A stretch of 64,000 nucleotides of DNA, from the NCBI GenBank assembly GCA_024516155.1, contig JAJJXM010000066.1, positions 186,001 through 250,000 of the forward strand, in the 5' to 3' direction. The notes below the pieces were generated by a model. It was given only the letters and a program-made list of their open reading frames with translations, was not told the DNA's origin and made no database searches. Positions 22,101-34,137 of this stretch are shown piece by piece; position 1 is the stretch's first letter; each line of letters starts with the position of its first letter. Source of the DNA: Pyronema omphalodes (lineage: Eukaryota; Ascomycota; Pezizomycetes; Pezizales; Pyronemataceae). The position numbers and the translations under genes are program-made.

Positions 22101-24925
22101 TTCAGCATCCCTCGTCCCCCAGGTTCCCCCAATTCTCCATACCCCATGCACAATTCACAAATCACAAATCACCATCTCCCCGCCGCCGCCGCTATGTAGA
22201 CGCCGCTCACCCGCCCTTCTCGCTACTCCACGGACAGACTGCCCTACAACGTTACAACGGAACCACAGTCGACCACGAGGACATCATGTGCATGTACATA
22301 CACTTAGTTACGCATCTTTTTTAGCGACCACTACAACGAGGAGGAGGAAAGCTTGGAGGACGGTATCGCATCATCCGCATCATCGCGTTAGTTTAGTTTA
22401 CATAATTTAGTTTCGTTCTTCAAGGGCTTCAAGGGATGTTGGTTGAGTCAACCGTCGACCGTCGACCGTTGGGCTGCCGTTACGGTGATCTGTGGGCTAC
22501 AGTCGTATACATACATACATACCGCCATACAGACGGTAGATGCGGTTGGATAGGTACAGACAGACAGACCGTACAGACCGAGGAGACGGAATTGAGGACG
22601 ATACCGAACTAGGCTAGATTAAGCTAGGCTAAGCTACAGTAGTTAAGCTACAGCAGCTAACTACATAACCGCTGAGCTGCAGTGCGGTGCGGTGTCAGGA
22701 ACATCCGTCATGGCTCCGTTCGTCTCCTCGGCAAGCCTGGGCAAAGCCGGACAAAGGTGACTGCGGTGACATTTGCTTCCCGCATCTGTTGTCTCCCCGC
22801 TCCGCTGCATGGCGGGCGATACATAGAAACGATTGAAGTGAAATCTGTTGAAATCTGTTGCATTCTGAATCTGGACTGGACTGGGCTGGGGCTGCATAAA
22901 AATACATAAAGATACATCGTCATCTGCCGTTCTATGATGGCATAAGATAAATGCACGTATGTGGATGCATACAGCGGCGGTACGGGCATATCATCACAGC
23001 GGAGATAGACGCTTCACTGTACATACATATCATACCGCTACATAACATACCGCTATTCATAACACCACGCCTTACAAGGCCCCGCCTTCCTGCTTGCTTG
23101 CTTGCCTATCTGTCTGGCCTTCTCAAAACACCAAAGCAAAGCGAAGCAAAGCAAAGCGAAGCACCATACATACCACCATACCAGCCACCCCGCGGCGGTA
23201 GGAGTACACCAGTCATCACCCAGGTCCAGGTCCATACAAACTCGCAGCTACGCAGGCGCGACAACAAATCCAGGTCCTGCATTATACAACCATACAACCA
23301 TACAGACCGAGAGCACCACAGACGGTCGATACAGACAGACAACCATACAGATAGACAACCATACAGACCGACGGTACAGAACCACATAGTACCGACAGTA
23401 CCCCCCCCTCCACACACACAAGCAAACCGACACTTCCCGACACTTCCCGCCTCTGCAGCAGCAGCAGCAGCAATACACACACACATACGAAAACTCTATC
23501 CTATTACCCATCCATCCAGTACCATACCATACCATTTCATTTACCTATTCAGTGCACCGGCGAAAAATAAAGGTTCTTCGATCTTTGATATTTTGATATT
23601 CGGAAGTTGCACTGTGGTTTGGTTTGGTTTGGTATTTGTTGGCTGGTTTGGTACTGGTGTTTGTTGTGATTCGGTGATTCCGTGATTTGGGGATTCGAGA
23701 TAGATTGAACTATCTTTCTGTCTTTCCACCTGAAAGAGGAGGGGAGGAATTATTGATTCTATTGATTCATTCAGGCACTTGGAAACTCAGGAACTGTGGA
23801 TACAGAATACGGGTTACAATAACTACCATTGGTACGGAACAACTGAACAGGAAAGGTGTGCAACTATTTTTTTTTTTTTAACTTTTTGACTCTTTTGGCT
23901 TCTGCTTCTGCTTCTGCGCTTCTGTACTGCTGCTTCTGTTTCTGTGCTTCTACGATACAGTCCAGTGCAGTGCAGTGTATCATACGTTCATCTGGTTATT
24001 CTAAAGTTTCATTGGAAGCCTGCATTCAGTTCAATTCGGTTATTTGTTACTGTTTTTTTTGCCTTTCTGCGCGGCAGTTGGGTGTTTGTATGTTCTGTTT
24101 TATTTTTCTGATTTGCTAAAGCTGCCATGTCGACCATGTCGAGTCCGGACTTGTGTTTGTATTGGGGGAGTTGTTTTTTTCTTGGAAAGCGAATCTTGGG
24201 TTTGATTGATGAAGTCATGTCGAGGATATCGAGTCCGGACTGAGGACTGACTTTGCAACTCATAATTTTTTGTTCCACGTTCCTCGTTCCCCGTTCCCCA
24301 CACTTTCCTCCAACCCCGCATTTTTGTCCTTCTATTCCTCCCTCCTCCCGTTCCTCCTAGAAATGTAATTTCTTTTTTACTCGTTTGTTTTTTTTAATAT
24401 CCTCCGTCTCCTACATTACTATACCCCTTACTCCATTCCTCGAGGCTGGCGGGTTCGGTGTCACTTCCATTCATTTTTTGGCCATGGAAAACCCATGACA
24501 TATACATAGCCTGCCCAAGTGAGGCCAGAGCTGAAACACGAACCATGACCGACCTGACCTGACCTTCCTTTCCCCAAAGCTGAGCTGACGAAAAATATCT
24601 TTGTCCCTCCTCTCTCATCGCTTGGTCTTCCCTCAGCCTTCTGACAACAGCTTGGCCTTCTTCTGATCGATATTTTCTTTACCAACAAACAATTCAGGCA
24701 GGAAACCAAACAAATCATGATACTGACTTGCGAAAAAGACGTAGCAATTCCCAAGACAAAAGCATCAGACCTGGACACTGTTTAATACGAGCGATACGAA
24801 AAAAGACATCTTGGATCTAGAATATACCGCGCCACCAACACAACAATCAACCCAGAGAAAACAGCCGCATAAGATTCAACCCGCGAATGCACAGCGCCCA
24901 GTAAACAGCAACAGCAACAACTACA
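19200..24925. other. Long intergenic region rich in simple repeats
   Basis: About 5.7 kb with no supported gene. It holds GATGGGGT/GATGAGGT octamers (20021-20068, six copies), an 18-G run (20558-20575), many CATACATAC and ACATACATA tracts (20.8-23.5 kb), GCAAAGC runs (23125-23160), a CAG run (23456-23470) and a short direct repeat ending ATCGAGTCCGGACT at about 24132-24148 and 24225-24240. The 244-aa plus frame at 22951-23685 is built from these repeats. The right end is the promoter of the gene at 24926. Confidence 0.45.
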
Positions 24926-27025
24926 ATGTGCCTTCCCCCCGCCCGCACACGACCCGCGCCCCGCAGTTCCCGCGAAAAACACTCCTCCTCCGGCACCTCC
25001 AGCGACGCATCGCCACCCGCATCACCAGATCTAAAGTCGCCGCCTCCACGCGTCGCTACCTCCCCATCAAAACCGCGCACAACCTCCTACGTCTCCGCCT
25101 CTGCCGCTGTCCCCACGCGCCGAAAATCTCACCGCGAACGCGATGGTTCTCGTACCCGTAGCAGCGCCGCACCTGCGCGAAGCTCCAGAAGAGATCGCAG
25201 AGATGGAACCAGTGCTATAGCGAGTCCGGAATTGTCGGGTACGAGTGATTTTGGGGAGTCCAGGGAATCGAAACGGGAGAAAAGAAGTAGGAGTAGGACT
25301 AGTAAATCGGCTTCGCTTGCTTCGAGGGAAAAGTCCCCGGAGGCAAGGAGCTATTTGTCACCGAATATTGCGACGGTGGTCAGTGCTGCAAGTCCGAGAA
25401 AGTCGAGTGGAAAGGCATATAGCACCAGTTCCTCGGCTAGGAATTCTATTGGTACGGCGGCGAGTATAGCGGCGAGTACATCACCGTTACTGAAGCCAGG
25501 AGGGGGTAGCAGGGCGAGTTCAGATGCAGGGAGCGAGCAGAGGACGGCGGAGAGGAATACCAGGGAAACGGAGGTGGTGGGATTGGGGATTGGGTTTGAG
25601 GCGGAGAAGCCAAAGAAGTTGAGGTCGAGTAAGAAGGATAAGAAGGATGGGAAGAAAGAGAAGCGAGAGAGGAGCACAGGACCGGCACCGACCATACAGG
25701 TTTCGACTGCTAGTGATGTCGCGGTGGATCAGAGTGTGCAAGCTCCAGCTCCAGCTTCAACAGCTCCTCCGGCAGCCACCATCGTGCCTGCCGTGAAAGT
25801 TGCAGCTCCACCTCCACCTAGACCACCAATTGTCAGGCAGAACGCCTATGTCTCCACCAAAGACGTCCCCAATTTGAAGAGAAAGGGAACAATCTCGTCC
25901 CTCTCCTCGGCTTACTCTTCATCAGAATCGGTTCAAACAGCCGAGGAAACACTCAACAATGCAGAAGAAAATAATCCTGCAACGAAACCAACGACAGACG
26001 GCGCTCTTGTTCAATCGCCGAAATTACCTAGTTATAATTATGCCCCGAGTATGACTTATAAATATGCCGAACCACCTCCGCTTATGGCACCTTTACTACC
26101 CACACAGCGGAGGGGATCGAAATCATCGAGAAGACCATCGGTGGACATTCCGGTAAAGGAGCCGCCACCGGTACAGACAGCCAAAAAGGCGTCACCACCT
26201 CGATCAGTCTCTCGAGCTTCAACCGAGACTGTAGACTACGCCGCCTTCGTAGCCGAGCAGCAGCAGAGAAAGAAAGCCGAAAAGAAACTACGCTCTCTTC
26301 TCCCCGAGGATACACAACCACCAGCCGCAGAGAAACCCTCCGCAGCTCCACGACGAGATTCACTCCTCGCAACGCCCAACCTAGCAGCAGCAGCAGTATT
26401 CCAAAACACCAAGACAGCCCCAGCTGGTTTCGTCCCATTCGACGCACTAACTGATCACTCCAATGCCGTAATGCGGTTTCAAACTCACAGTGATTCCTCC
26501 GACGACTCTGATTCTACCTCAGACCGCAGTCTGGTTGCTACCTCGGTTGCGCCGGTCGTCCAAGGTATGCCCTCTCGCTTAAGACGTAACTCTACACGCC
26601 GCAATGAGCTCGCCATGCGTTCGAAAACTCCAGATGCCAGGCCGAGGTCAGTGATTTCTCTACGAATGGGACCACCACCAGAGGTACCTACACCGCCGCC
26701 TTGTGAGCCATCACCCGGACCACCGAGAAGGAGAAGGAGAGATGCTCGCCAGCCACCGAGGGGTGCAGGTGGGCATTGGTATACAGCTGGTGCGGAGGAG
26801 TTGGAACAGGACTGGGAAGGGGAGGTTTGGGGAGATGATGGAAGGCCGGTTGAGAGGATGCCTAGAGCTCCGAGCCCGCCGGTTAGTGGGGTTGGAGGAA
26901 GTGGGGAGCATGATGACAGGGATTATAAATCGAGGGACCCCCACAGGGGAGGCTATGGACGCGGATATGGGCAGGAGGAGAGGTATTATGGGTATGGGAC
27001 TGGGAGTGGGGATAGGAGGTATTAG
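24926..27025 (+). CDS. Large disordered basic Ser/Arg/Pro-rich protein
   Basis: A 699-aa frame without introns; an in-frame TAA at 24902 makes the ATG at 24926 the first possible start. Residues 1-230 are Ser/Arg/Lys/Pro-rich. A strongly basic block (KKLRSSKKDKKDGKKEKRERS, about 232-252) could be a nuclear localisation signal. The centre is Pro/Ala/Ser-rich with many possible phosphosites. A short helix-forming segment VDYAAFVAEQQQRKKAEKKL lies near 430-455, then an acidic Ser/Asp patch (HSDSSDDSDSTSD) near 525. The last 31 residues are Gly/Tyr/Arg-rich (RGGYGRGYG), reminiscent of RNA-binding low-complexity tails. No folded domain was recognised. The consistent codon-level structure over 2.1 kb supports a real gene; function unknown, possibly nuclear or condensate-associated. 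Confidence 0.72.
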   Translation: MCLPPARTRPAPRSSREKHSSSGTSSDASPPASPDLKSPPPRVATSPSKPRTTSYVSASAAVPTRRKSHRERDGSRTRSSAAPARSSRRDRRDGTSAIASPELSGTSDFGESRESKREKRSRSRTSKSASLASREKSPEARSYLSPNIATVVSAASPRKSSGKAYSTSSSARNSIGTAASIAASTSPLLKPGGGSRASSDAGSEQRTAERNTRETEVVGLGIGFEAEKPKKLRSSKKDKKDGKKEKRERSTGPAPTIQVSTASDVAVDQSVQAPAPASTAPPAATIVPAVKVAAPPPPRPPIVRQNAYVSTKDVPNLKRKGTISSLSSAYSSSESVQTAEETLNNAEENNPATKPTTDGALVQSPKLPSYNYAPSMTYKYAEPPPLMAPLLPTQRRGSKSSRRPSVDIPVKEPPPVQTAKKASPPRSVSRASTETVDYAAFVAEQQQRKKAEKKLRSLLPEDTQPPAAEKPSAAPRRDSLLATPNLAAAAVFQNTKTAPAGFVPFDALTDHSNAVMRFQTHSDSSDDSDSTSDRSLVATSVAPVVQGMPSRLRRNSTRRNELAMRSKTPDARPRSVISLRMGPPPEVPTPPPCEPSPGPPRRRRRDARQPPRGAGGHWYTAGAEELEQDWEGEVWGDDGRPVERMPRAPSPPVSGVGGSGEHDDRDYKSRDPHRGGYGRGYGQEERYYGYGTGSGDRRY

Positions 27026-27689
27026 AAGGGAATGAAATATGGCGGGGCAGAGATTAGGGTATTAAGACGATATTGGAAGTAGAGTGAAGGAGGAATATGC
27101 ATTATGAACGGGTGTTGAGGTTTTGAATTGGCAATATTGGGTTATTGGGACTTTGTATATGTTTTGGGTTTGAAAGCGAAGGATACCCGGCTGCACGGAA
27201 TGTGCGGTTGTTGATTGATTGATGTGTATATTTTTGTTTTTTGTTTCTTGTTGCATAGTTTAGCGATCATTGTTTGTTTTCTTTGTTAGGAATATCTAGG
27301 GTGGAATGTTTGAAGAATATCGGGCGGGTGCAGGAGAGACTATTAGCTTTGCGGATGCATATAACAAGACGATTTACGAAGTAAGAAAGTACCGAAAGTT
27401 TACATACCGAGTTTGATCAAGTTGCACTTTTTAGTGTTACGATTGATGCGGAGACCAGACTCCACTTACATAGCCAGCTGTCAGGAGAGAGACATTGACA
27501 TCGTGCGAGTCATCTATGTTGTGCCCTGAGTCCGGAGTATGTATGTAGAAGATTGTCTTAAGATCAACCTGTAAAGTTAATATATCTCTTGTCTTGATCA
27601 TGAGCCAATCAATCTGATTCTATTATTACTTTTTTTCAGTTTCAGCTCCGGAAATTCTATATCTTTGATGCACACTGAGTTTGCCCCGG

Positions 27690-28035
27690 GCATGCGTAGT
27701 TCCCTATCTGTCCAGGCTCCTCGGATAGCTTTTATCCAGCTCTGCATATACGAGCCCCGCCGGATATTTTTTTTGTGCATACAGACTCATACAATCCCGC
27801 TAGAAGATTTATGTGCATGCATACATACAGACTCATACAAGTCCGCTGGATACTTTATGTGCATTGGGGTTTCTTCCTCTGTATAATTCAAGTATACATA
27901 CAAACCTTCTGGATATCCTTTGTCAATCCTTCATTCTACACTCTGGATTCAAGCATACATACAAGCTCGCTGGATACCTTTTGTCCAGTCAGTGTTCTAC
28001 CCCTCTGTATCATTCCACCATACATACATTTATCA
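27690..28035 (+). repeat. Degenerate tandem repeat array
   Basis: About five diverged units, each with CATACA(G/T)AC...CGC(T/C)(G/A)GATA followed by a TTTGTGCAT/TTTGTCCA-like element and TCCTCTGTAT-like text. Judged by eye; unit boundaries are approximate. Confidence 0.5.
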
Positions 28036-28746
28036 TCCCAACACATACTCGATTTGCCCCCATTATCCCGTATTTGTCTCGACTAGACCCCTCTAGGAAA
28101 GAGAGATGTTTTCGTATCACTTGTCTTTGCTTTCTAAAAATCCGCCCTTCTTATTCGGGCGGATGCCTTCGCCTGTCCGCGGAACCAGCAGTCCCTCGTC
28201 CATTTTGTTTGCTTTCCATGTCAGGAACTACAACTCAACCCTGTCAACCCTAACTCTCATCCTAATCCATTTTCTGTGTTTTTATTTTATTTTCAGCAGC
28301 CTTGCACGACAAATAATGCTGACATGACATGGCCCTGCTGGACTTTTTGATCAGACTTGATTTGATTTTGTTTTCGAACGGATTGACACTGTTGCCTACC
28401 GAACTGACACTCTGTTGAACCTGGATTATTTTCAGTTTGAAATGACCCTTTTTTATGACATTGCCTGCTTCGTCGAACCTTCTTCTGCCCAAGTTCACTT
28501 TGTCTGCTTACTCTGGGCTGTTTTTACTACCGGCTTGTCCAGGCACCGCCGCACTCTGTCTGCTTGCCCAGGCTACCTTTCGCTTGCTTCGGGCAGCCCG
28601 CTCACTTTGTTCCTCGCCTAACCGGTCGTCTTGACTTTCACTACTGCCGCTGCCAGGCTGGCTGCTTTGTGCTGGCTACTGCCAAAAGAACTACCGGACT
28701 GGCACTGAAGTTTAGAAAGACGTGACCAGCCAGGCCAGCCTGAGCT

Positions 28747-28774
28747 ACTGACTGACTGACTGACTGACTGACTG
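28747..28774 (+). repeat. CTGA tetranucleotide microsatellite
   Basis: Seven uninterrupted CTGA copies about 560 bp upstream of the F-box/ankyrin start codon, probably in its promoter or leader. Confidence 0.9.
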
Positions 28775-29335
28775 AAGCGGAGATAAGAAGGCGACCTGAC
28801 AAAGCTGCTGCTGCTTCTGCTGCTTGCTTGCTCGCGCGCTGCTACTACTGCTGCTGCACTCTCTCCATCGACTGAACATCTACTTCTCCACCAGCAGCTG
28901 GGCATCCCCCACGACATCATCACCACATTGAAAACCACGACACAACACCACGCAGTTGCCATTACCCCGCACTGTAATCAGAGAGATATTGTCAGTTGGG
29001 ACGAGGGTGTTACTTTCGCTAAAGGGACTATTGCAATCGATCGCTTTTGTTCGAACTTCGATATTCTATTCAGCTCTGCTGCCACTCTACCTCGACAGTC
29101 GTTTGTCGCCGGATTTCTCGCTGCTGCTGCTCGTCGCTTCAACTTCAACTTCAACTTCTTCTGCCTTCTGCCTATCTTGCCGGGTGCTGCACGGGCAAGC
29201 TAGAGAGAGCTTTGTGCACCGTCACGAGCTTGGCAACGAGGGTAGGGGTTGTTCCGTCAAGCCAGCAGCAACAGCTCAAGTACAGCTCAGCACAGCTTGT
29301 CACAGCTCTCAACACCGAAATAGTCGGAGCGAAAA

Positions 29336-31273
29336 ATGGAGTTTCATCAGAGCGACATATACGAATTATTGTACACGGAGGCTACAGTTGATTACAATGT
29401 CTACTTCAATCTACCAACACCACCAAGGCTCCCTCAGCAAGCATTTAGCTTTCCCAAAAATCCCGATGCAGAGCTCCCCGCGCTACCCAATGAGCTTCTA
29501 CTCATGATCGGCAGCGAGCTCGACTACAAGGACCTTAATGCATTACTGAGGAGTTCAAAGCAGATGTTTTATTTATTCAATCAAGAGCTATACAAGGCCA
29601 CTGCGAAAGATTTCGGAAACTTTACTTTACACTGGGCATGCAAACACAACATCCCAACAGTTGCCACCCGAATGCTGGAGCTCGGCGTTTCCGCTGAACT
29701 CGGAATGCCTCGTTCTCCACCGGATCCAAAACGCATCAGAGGATTGTCAACAATCAAATACTGCGATGTCAATCAGTCGACATATACATTATCACCTTTA
29801 CTAGCGGCAATCCAAGCAGAAGCTATCGATGTAGTCAAAGTCCTCCTCGACTACGGCGTCGCAATCGAGCTCAAAGACGACGAACAATCTACCGGGAATG
29901 TTAATGGACATGGACACGGACATGGCCATCACCACGGTGTTCCTCGAGATAGCAACGGTCCCCGAAACCCCGGCTGTTCCCCGCTTGACTGCGCGGCTAA
30001 AAAGGGCTGCGTCCCAATTGTCCAACTTCTACTCGACCGCGGGGCTTCATTCTCCCCACCACACCCACAAGGTGAAACCCCACTACATACAGCTATCGCA
30101 GCAAACAATCTCGACGTTGCCCGTCTCCTCCTACAATCTGGCGCCCCCGTCAATGCCACCTCTACTTCTAATAAAACTCCTCTCCACCTTGCAACCACCG
30201 CTGAAGCCGCCGCCTTGCTGATTCAACACAAAGCAGATGTCAACCATTGTGATATGTACGGCTTGGTTCCTTTAGCCATTGCTCTTAACAATAAAGATTT
30301 AGCTTGGACCCGAACCCTTCTTGAAGGCGGTGCACGCCCGGATCATAAAGCAGGCGATAACGCATCACCGCTTTTCCAAGTCACTGGTCCCCGACCATTT
30401 CCCCAGCTATACCCCAACGGACCTCACTACAGCCCAGCTCCACCGAAAGAGACCCCCCAAGAGCTAAAGAAAATCAATCGTTCCTTAGCTGAGCTTCTTC
30501 TCAACGCCGGATGTCCAATCACCGCCACTGATGAGAATGGTTCCACCGCGCTTCACAAAGCCGCAGACAACGGTGACGAATTAACCGCCGCGCTCCTCCT
30601 TGAAAAAGGCGCCCTAGCCACGTGTAAAAACCGGAAAGGACTTACGCCACTACATCTCGCAGCAGAAGGCGGGGAAGCCGCAATGATTCGTCTCTTGATC
30701 AAAAATGGTGCGGATGTAAATGCAACCAATTACTACCGCTCCACCCCTCTGCACCGTCTGACCTCAGTACCAAAACGAAAGCTCCGCTCTATTGGTCAGC
30801 CAGAACAGTTTGAGAAAGCGATGGAAACCCTGCTAGCTGCAGGCGCAGATGTTAATAGGAAAGATCGCATTGGACAAACCCCGTTGATGAAGGCTAGTTA
30901 TCATGGATACTGGAATTTCGTGGACATTATATGTAAACGCCCTGAGGTTGAACTGGGCATCAAGGATCGCAAAGGAAAAACTGCGGCTGCGCTGAGTAAG
31001 GATTCCGGTCCGGAGGCTAGGGAATTAGGGAGGAAGACGGAGGAGCGCTTGCTTGCGTTGATGCCGCCGCAACAGATTCCGTTAGGACCTCCACAGGGGA
31101 TTCTGAGTCAGCAGGGCATTATCGGACTGCAGGGAATCATAACTCCGGGGGATATAGCTCAAGGAATTATGGGTGACTCGGGCACAATTGGGTATAAGGC
31201 TACGGCGATAGGATATCCAGGGTTGGATATGGATAGGAGCGTTTGGGGAGAGAGTGTACCGGGTTGGGGTTAG
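29336..31273 (+). CDS. F-box and ankyrin repeat protein
   Basis: A 645-aa intronless frame. Residues about 47-88 (LPALPNELLLMIGSELDYKD...) fit an F-box, which in the family binds Skp1 in SCF ubiquitin ligases. From about 95 to 565 there are around ten ankyrin repeats with the usual G.TPLH.A...G...(V/A).LLL..GA(D/P)VN pattern; good examples are near 245-285, 410-440 and 445-475. Insertions between repeats include a Gly/His-rich segment GHGHGHHHG (about 190-200). The C-terminal 70 residues contain repeated GI(I/L) units (PPQGILSQQGIIGLQGIIT). Ankyrin repeats bind partner proteins, so substrate adaptor of an E3 ligase is a reasonable inference. The start at 29336 leaves the F-box intact; no better upstream start was seen. 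Confidence 0.85.
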   Translation: MEFHQSDIYELLYTEATVDYNVYFNLPTPPRLPQQAFSFPKNPDAELPALPNELLLMIGSELDYKDLNALLRSSKQMFYLFNQELYKATAKDFGNFTLHWACKHNIPTVATRMLELGVSAELGMPRSPPDPKRIRGLSTIKYCDVNQSTYTLSPLLAAIQAEAIDVVKVLLDYGVAIELKDDEQSTGNVNGHGHGHGHHHGVPRDSNGPRNPGCSPLDCAAKKGCVPIVQLLLDRGASFSPPHPQGETPLHTAIAANNLDVARLLLQSGAPVNATSTSNKTPLHLATTAEAAALLIQHKADVNHCDMYGLVPLAIALNNKDLAWTRTLLEGGARPDHKAGDNASPLFQVTGPRPFPQLYPNGPHYSPAPPKETPQELKKINRSLAELLLNAGCPITATDENGSTALHKAADNGDELTAALLLEKGALATCKNRKGLTPLHLAAEGGEAAMIRLLIKNGADVNATNYYRSTPLHRLTSVPKRKLRSIGQPEQFEKAMETLLAAGADVNRKDRIGQTPLMKASYHGYWNFVDIICKRPEVELGIKDRKGKTAAALSKDSGPEARELGRKTEERLLALMPPQQIPLGPPQGILSQQGIIGLQGIITPGDIAQGIMGDSGTIGYKATAIGYPGLDMDRSVWGESVPGWG

Positions 31274-32715
31274 TGATATTTATGAGAGAGAGGGATAGGA
31301 TGAGTTATGAGGGAAAAGAAGGGCACCCAGTGAGATTTCTGGGAGAAATGGGATGGCGTGAAGGGGGGGAGCGGAAGGATACTCAGCGAGACTGGAATGA
31401 GTGATGGGAGTTATGGGAATTTTAGCGGGAAATATGGGCGCGGACGGATATATATGGCGTTAGGCGGCGGTGTTTGGGATGCATATTCTTTTTTTCATTT
31501 CATTTCATTTCATTTTGCAACTACATCCTGGCAGCTTGCTTCTTTTTCTTAGCGTTTCACTTTGCTACGTATTTTCTTGGGTTTCATTTCTTTGTTTTAT
31601 TTGTCTCTGTTTTTTTTTTCTTGATATGGTTTGATTTGACTCGGTTCTATTGCGAGGGGATGGGATGGTATATCATGTGGAGGATGGATTCGATACATAT
31701 TTTTATGTTTACGACGATTATGATGGTGTTATAACTGGATAGAAATCCCTATTTTTCTTTTTTTGTCTTTTCCTTTTCTTATCTATGTCTATGTCGGTTT
31801 GGTAGTTTTGTTTTCTGGTATGTGATTTCTGCTTTTTTCTTCTAGCTCTTTTTACTGATGGTTATATATTCGTAACTATCCCGGGATCAGTATACATGGG
31901 GTCCGTTTTTTTTTTCTTCTATTTTCTACTTGTTGAGGTGTGGCTGTTATATACATATGGAGTTCTTTTTTTCCAGTTTCTTGATTATGGCTTGGTTATG
32001 TATTGATCAGCTGTTCTTCGTTTCTCCCTTTTCTTTCTCTTGGTGGATTTATATACATATACATACCATACATACCATACACACATAAACACCAGACCAT
32101 GCATACATAACATACATAACATACATACGTAAATACCAAACAAACAAACAACCCTTACCACCATCGTTCTTCAAATTTAAATCCGGAGCAAAAGTACGTA
32201 CATATATACACATACCCATATGCACCATACCCATACGCATCATATGCACCATACCCATACGAACCATATGCAAAATCAGGCATCGGTTACGGCCGCCACA
32301 GATATGCAGCGGAGCGGGGATGCGTGGTCTTGCAGATGGATATGTAGATAGATGCGGTATAGAGAGATTTTGATGCGTTGTGTATGCTGCATGCATGCAT
32401 GTATGTATCTGCGCATATGTAGGTTTGATAAGCGATATCTTGGCGGTGGGCTGGGGGAGGCGGGGGGGCGGGTGGGGACAGGGGGGGAAGGGGTGATGTA
32501 TCTGCTTTCTCAGAGTAATGAGAAGTAAGGAGATTGAAGCAGGTAATTGTAGATGGAAGTAGGAATATTGGGGGGGGGGGAGAATGTTTAGTAAGATGGT
32601 ATGGATGCTGGGATGGTAGGAAGGTAGGAAGGTAGGAAGATCATGGTGGATGCTTGGTTGGTTGGTTGGTTGGATGTGGGTAGTCATACACTAGCACTCG
32701 GGGTGGAGTGTGGGA
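31274..32715. other. Intergenic, T-rich and simple repeats
   Basis: 3' flank of the ankyrin gene. T-rich CATTTCATTT runs (31492-31515), CATACATAC tracts (32050-32130), CACCATACCCATA(C/T) repeats (32220-32270) and G-rich runs (32460-32580). Frames here, such as 32049-32687 minus, are repeat shadows. Confidence 0.45.
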
Positions 32716-32985
32716 TGATGGGGACTGGGATTGGGATTGGGAGTTGGGAATTGGGACTGGGGATGGGGATGGGGATTGGGAATAGGAAGTGGGACTTGGG
32801 ATAGGGATTGGGATTGGGATTGGGATTGGGATTGGGATTGGGATTGGGATTGGGATTGGGATTGGGATTGGGATTGGGATTGGGATTGGGATTGGGATTG
32901 GGATTGGGATTGGGATTGGGATTGGGATTGGGATTGGGATGGGTATGGGATTGGGATTGGGAGTTGGGATTGGGATGGGATGGGA
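32716..32985 (+). repeat. GGGATT hexamer array with imperfect flanks
   Basis: Perfect (GGGATT)n from 32804 to 32940, 137 bp or about 22.8 copies, with degenerate units on both sides. The G-rich strand is the plus strand and puts GGG every six bases, so it can form G-quadruplexes. All three plus frames across it are open and translate as DWDWDW, GIGIGI or GLGLGL, while the minus strand gives PNPNPN; none is a credible gene. Confidence 0.95.
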
Positions 32986-32999
32986 ATAGTAGATCTGTG

Positions 33000-34130
33000 G
33001 TAATTATTCCACCCTCATAAATCAACCATCAACCATCAACCACCAACCATCGATGAAAAAATGAAAAGTTACCAGTTACCAGTTACCAGAACGACAAAGA
33101 GAAAGAGATAGTATGGAAAGAAACGCATGATATGACAGAGATCATGTAGTTTACCAGGAGACTGGAGGCTGGTTTATGTCATGTGCCCTGCCTTCGTGAC
33201 TTCGTGACTTCGTGACTTCGTCTGGTCAACCCTGGTCTCTTGATAAGTATGGGTTTCAGTTTCTCTGCGTTGGTGCGGTGATGGGAAGGATATAGGAGGA
33301 TATAGGAGGAAGGGCTTTCTATATAGCTAAGTTTGGAGATTTGTTTTAGTGCTTTTATGTTTTTTTTTGCTGTGGTTTAGGGGTTGAGGAAATATATCCT
33401 TGCCTCCCAGTCACAGACAATGAAGCTTGTGGAGTGCTGTTTTGTAGCTTTATCTTCATCTTCTGCTGAAACTGAGAAACTAAGAAAAAGATGAAGGATG
33501 GAAGAAAGATAAGGTAAAGTATTATTATCACATGTCTGGTATTGCAAGTACTATAGCTAATATTTAGGTTTTGAGGGTAGTTGGAATAGCTGGCAGCTGG
33601 CAGAAGAGCTCGGGGTTCGTGTTTGTTTTTGTCACTGGATTCCTGATGCGCTGATGCGATGATAAGGAAGGGGATACGGTAACAGTCTACAGTCTACAGT
33701 TTCCGCCGAACTAGCCATTCTCATGCTACTGGAAGACTGATGATGGAGCTATTGGATGCGTATGCCATTTTTGCAGGGTTTGAGGGTGGTGACGGTCGCT
33801 AAGGGGGGTTTTATGCTGTTCATAATGGTTGTTGGTGATGTTACATATCGTTTTGTGTGTTGATTATTGTTTTTGATTTTCGTTTTAATTTGAGATATCC
33901 ACGAGAATTAAATCATTAAAAAATGGAGAGAGTCTATGTATTCTTGGATGGGAAATGTGTTTGACAGTTTGAAGTGACACAGGAAATCATCCTCCGGACA
34001 GGAACAACCTAGTGCGGCTCATTAATTTCCTAAAGCCATATATTTACCATCAAGTTTATAGAGAAATTTAGACATAGAAAGGGAGTTTTGGCTGTCTCCT
34101 GCCTTGCCAAGATTTTTTCCAAGCCTTTCA
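33000..34130. other. Intergenic, no gene seen
   Basis: AT-rich sequence with short tandem words (GTTACCA at 33068-33087, CTTCGTGA at 33194-33220, GATATAGGAG at 33287-33307). No coding frame of interest. Confidence 0.4.
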
Positions 34131-34137
34131 AGTTATC

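Larger units (their letters stand above)
27026..29335. other. Intergenic and probable 5' leader of the ankyrin gene
   Basis: No gene supported. A degenerate tandem array at about 27690-28035 repeats CATACATACAAG(T/C)(C/T)CGCTGGATA-like text at spacings of about 60-90 bp. A CTGA tetranucleotide repeat (seven copies) lies at 28747-28774, and CTGCTGCTGCTT-type text at 28800-28860. The ORFs over the arrays are short and frame-shifting. Confidence 0.4.

Noticed and set aside
22951..23685. 244-aa plus frame
   Set aside because: Made of CATACA/GACAGAC/GCAAAGC simple repeats, with several overlapping open frames on both strands.
32804..32940. Interstitial telomere
   Set aside because: The unit is GGGATT; its rotations do not include TTAGGG.
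32684..33025. Asn-Pro, Asp-Trp, Gly-Ile or Gly-Leu repeat proteins
   Set aside because: Every frame of the GGGATT array is open; no sign of a start or flanking coding sequence.
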